From: DASTQL01 sp035761805
GTDB taxonomy: Bacteria > Actinomycetota > Actinomycetes > Jiangellales > Jiangellaceae
Length of the DNA: 22,380 nucleotides
Assembly (NCBI GenBank): GCA_035761805.1
Contig: DASTQL010000032.1
Span: 1-22,380 of the forward strand
Direction: 5' to 3'
The number at the start of each line of letters is the position of its first letter. The stretch's first letter is position 1. The position numbers and the translations under genes are program-made. Shown piece after piece: positions 21,286 to 22,380 of the stretch. The notes below the pieces were generated by a model that was not told the origin of the DNA, searched no databases, and worked only from the letters and a program-made list of their open reading frames with translations.

Positions 21286-22380
21286 ATGGCGCGACCGGTC
21301 CTGTTCGCCCTCGACGACGACTCCCCGCAGCTGGCGGCGGTCGCCCAGGAGCTGTACCGGCGTTACGGGGCGGACTACGAGGTCGTCTGCGAGTCGTCGG
21401 TCGACGCCGGTCTGGCGGCGTTGGAGGCGGTCGAGGCGCGGGGTGGGCAGGTCGCTGTCATGCTCGTCGACACGTGGCTTCCTGGTGTCACCGGTGTCGA
21501 GTTCCTCGCCCGAGCCCACCGCCTGCACCCCCACGCGCAGAGGATCCTCCTGCTCGACTGGGGGGATCCGCGCCTCGGGGAGGTGCTGCCGCAAGCGGGA
21601 CTGCTGGGCCAGGTGGACGACTGGATCACGAAGCCCTGGCGGCCGGGTGACGAGCACTTCCACCAAGCGGTCAGCGCGTTCCTCTTCTCGTGGGCACGGA
21701 CACATCAGCCCACCGTCGAGGCGGTCCGCATCGTCGGCGAGCAGTGGTCGGCACGGTCGCACGGACTCCGCGACATCCTGAGCCGCAGCGGAGTGCGATT
21801 CGGCTTCTACACAGCCGAGTCCGCCGACGGCCAGGCGCTGTTGGACCAGGCCGGCGCAGGCGCCGAGGAGCTCCCCGTCGTGATCACGTACGACGGGAGA
21901 GTTCTCATCCAGCCCTCGAACACCGAGCTCGTCGCAGCGATGGGCGTGCCCACGAGCGGAGACCCGGGAACCACGTACGACGTGCTGATCATCGGCGCCG
22001 GCCCCGCGGGGATCGCTGCCGCCGTCTACGCCGCCTCCGAGGGCCTGCACACGGTCGGCATCGAGGCGGAAGCCATCGGCGGTCAGGCCTCGAGCAGCTC
22101 TCTCATCCGCAACTACCCGGGCTTCCCGCGCGGGATCAGCGGGGCGGAGCTGACCTCGCGTGCCTTCGAGCAGGCCGGGTTGTTGGGGGCACGTTTCGTG
22201 TACGGCGGCGCGGCCGGCCTGCGCACCTCGGGTGACGAGCGTGTCGTGGCGCTCCGCGACGGGGGCGAGGTCACGGGTCGGGCGGTGATCGTCGCCACGG
22301 GCGTGTCGTACCGCCGGCTCGGCATCCCGGCCGTGGACAGGCTGGTCGGCAAGGGGGTCTTCTACGGCGCCGCGGCGGCC
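21286..22380 (+). CDS. Fused receiver / glutaredoxin-like / thioredoxin-reductase-like flavoprotein (5' part)
   Basis: The frame runs off the window after 365 residues. ATG 21286 has GGGAGG 4 nt upstream. Residues 1-130 are a response-regulator receiver: acidic D10-D12, phospho-acceptor D62 in MLVDTWLPG and K116 in ITKPW. The conserved Thr/Ser position is L90. Residues about 142-222 look like a glutaredoxin/thioredoxin fold in which the CxxC position reads WSARS. From about 230 a two-domain FAD/NAD(P) oxidoreductase begins, with DVLIIGAGPAG and EAIGGQASSSSLIRNYPGF. At the thioredoxin-reductase CxxC position the sequence is GKGVFYGAAAA, so both cysteines are replaced (G361, A364). Only one cysteine (C35) occurs in the visible protein. 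Fused receiver/thioredoxin-reductase proteins are a known architecture; their function is poorly defined. Confidence 0.88.
   Translation, partial: MARPVLFALDDDSPQLAAVAQELYRRYGADYEVVCESSVDAGLAALEAVEARGGQVAVMLVDTWLPGVTGVEFLARAHRLHPHAQRILLLDWGDPRLGEVLPQAGLLGQVDDWITKPWRPGDEHFHQAVSAFLFSWARTHQPTVEAVRIVGEQWSARSHGLRDILSRSGVRFGFYTAESADGQALLDQAGAGAEELPVVITYDGRVLIQPSNTELVAAMGVPTSGDPGTTYDVLIIGAGPAGIAAAVYAASEGLHTVGIEAEAIGGQASSSSLIRNYPGFPRGISGAELTSRAFEQAGLLGARFVYGGAAGLRTSGDERVVALRDGGEVTGRAVIVATGVSYRRLGIPAVDRLVGKGVFYGAAAA

Noticed and set aside
21286..22380. Naming the last gene thioredoxin reductase (trxB)
   Set aside because: The CxxC motif is replaced by residues without cysteine, and a receiver and a glutaredoxin-like domain precede the flavoprotein part.

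Overview
The window is very GC-rich, with strong G/C third-position bias. Its gene set points to a high-GC Gram-positive actinomycete: a homodimeric-type AceE, a PucR-family FasR-like regulator next to fabD-fabH-acpP-fabF, and a DUF3145 gene. A Nocardioidaceae-like organism would fit, but that is inference from gene order and protein style, not from a marker gene. There is no rRNA, tRNA, CRISPR array or transposase that I can see.

Left part (1-8131). The 3' part of aceE (pyruvate dehydrogenase E1) converges on a two-gene minus-strand operon: a DUF6069-like membrane protein and a MarR regulator, joined by a GTGA overlap and preceded by a long inverted-repeat operator. Next come a Gfo/Idh/MocA oxidoreductase and a polyphosphate kinase 2, both on plus and both with a TACNCT box 6-7 nt before the ATG, suggesting leaderless mRNAs. 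A 440-bp convergent gap (4654-5093) is packed with copies of a short GTGATC-centred repeat around a long hairpin, and the repeats run into the 3' end of a pirin gene. The pirin gene and a SAM methyltransferase gene form a second GTGA-coupled minus-strand pair. A GNAT acetyltransferase and a PHP/helix-hairpin-helix phosphoesterase-like gene follow.

Centre (8211-13222). This is the type II fatty-acid synthesis locus: a FasR-like PucR regulator, then fabD, fabH, acpP and fabF on one strand, closed by a perfect 16-bp stem. Pyruvate dehydrogenase (aceE) makes acetyl-CoA. FabD loads malonyl onto ACP, FabH starts chains from acyl-CoA, and FabF elongates them. FabD carries an unusual C-terminal biotinyl/lipoyl-like domain with arginine at the modified-lysine position. 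In mycobacteria aceE, the PucR regulator and fabD are adjacent, so the block at 1550-8131 looks like material inserted at an old junction.

Right part (13397-22380). DUF3145 (minus) diverges from phosphoglucomutase (pgm). pgm overlaps an AarF/UbiB-like kinase gene by ATGA. That gene in turn overlaps, tail to tail, an NADPH-quinone-oxidoreductase-like gene. The last 4.2 kb hold a helix-rich orphan gene of less GC-rich composition with its own terminator, an ATP-grasp gene resembling PGM1-type peptide ligases, and the start of a fused receiver / glutaredoxin-like / thioredoxin-reductase-like flavoprotein. In that fusion every expected redox cysteine visible in the window is missing. These last three genes are the least explained part of the window.
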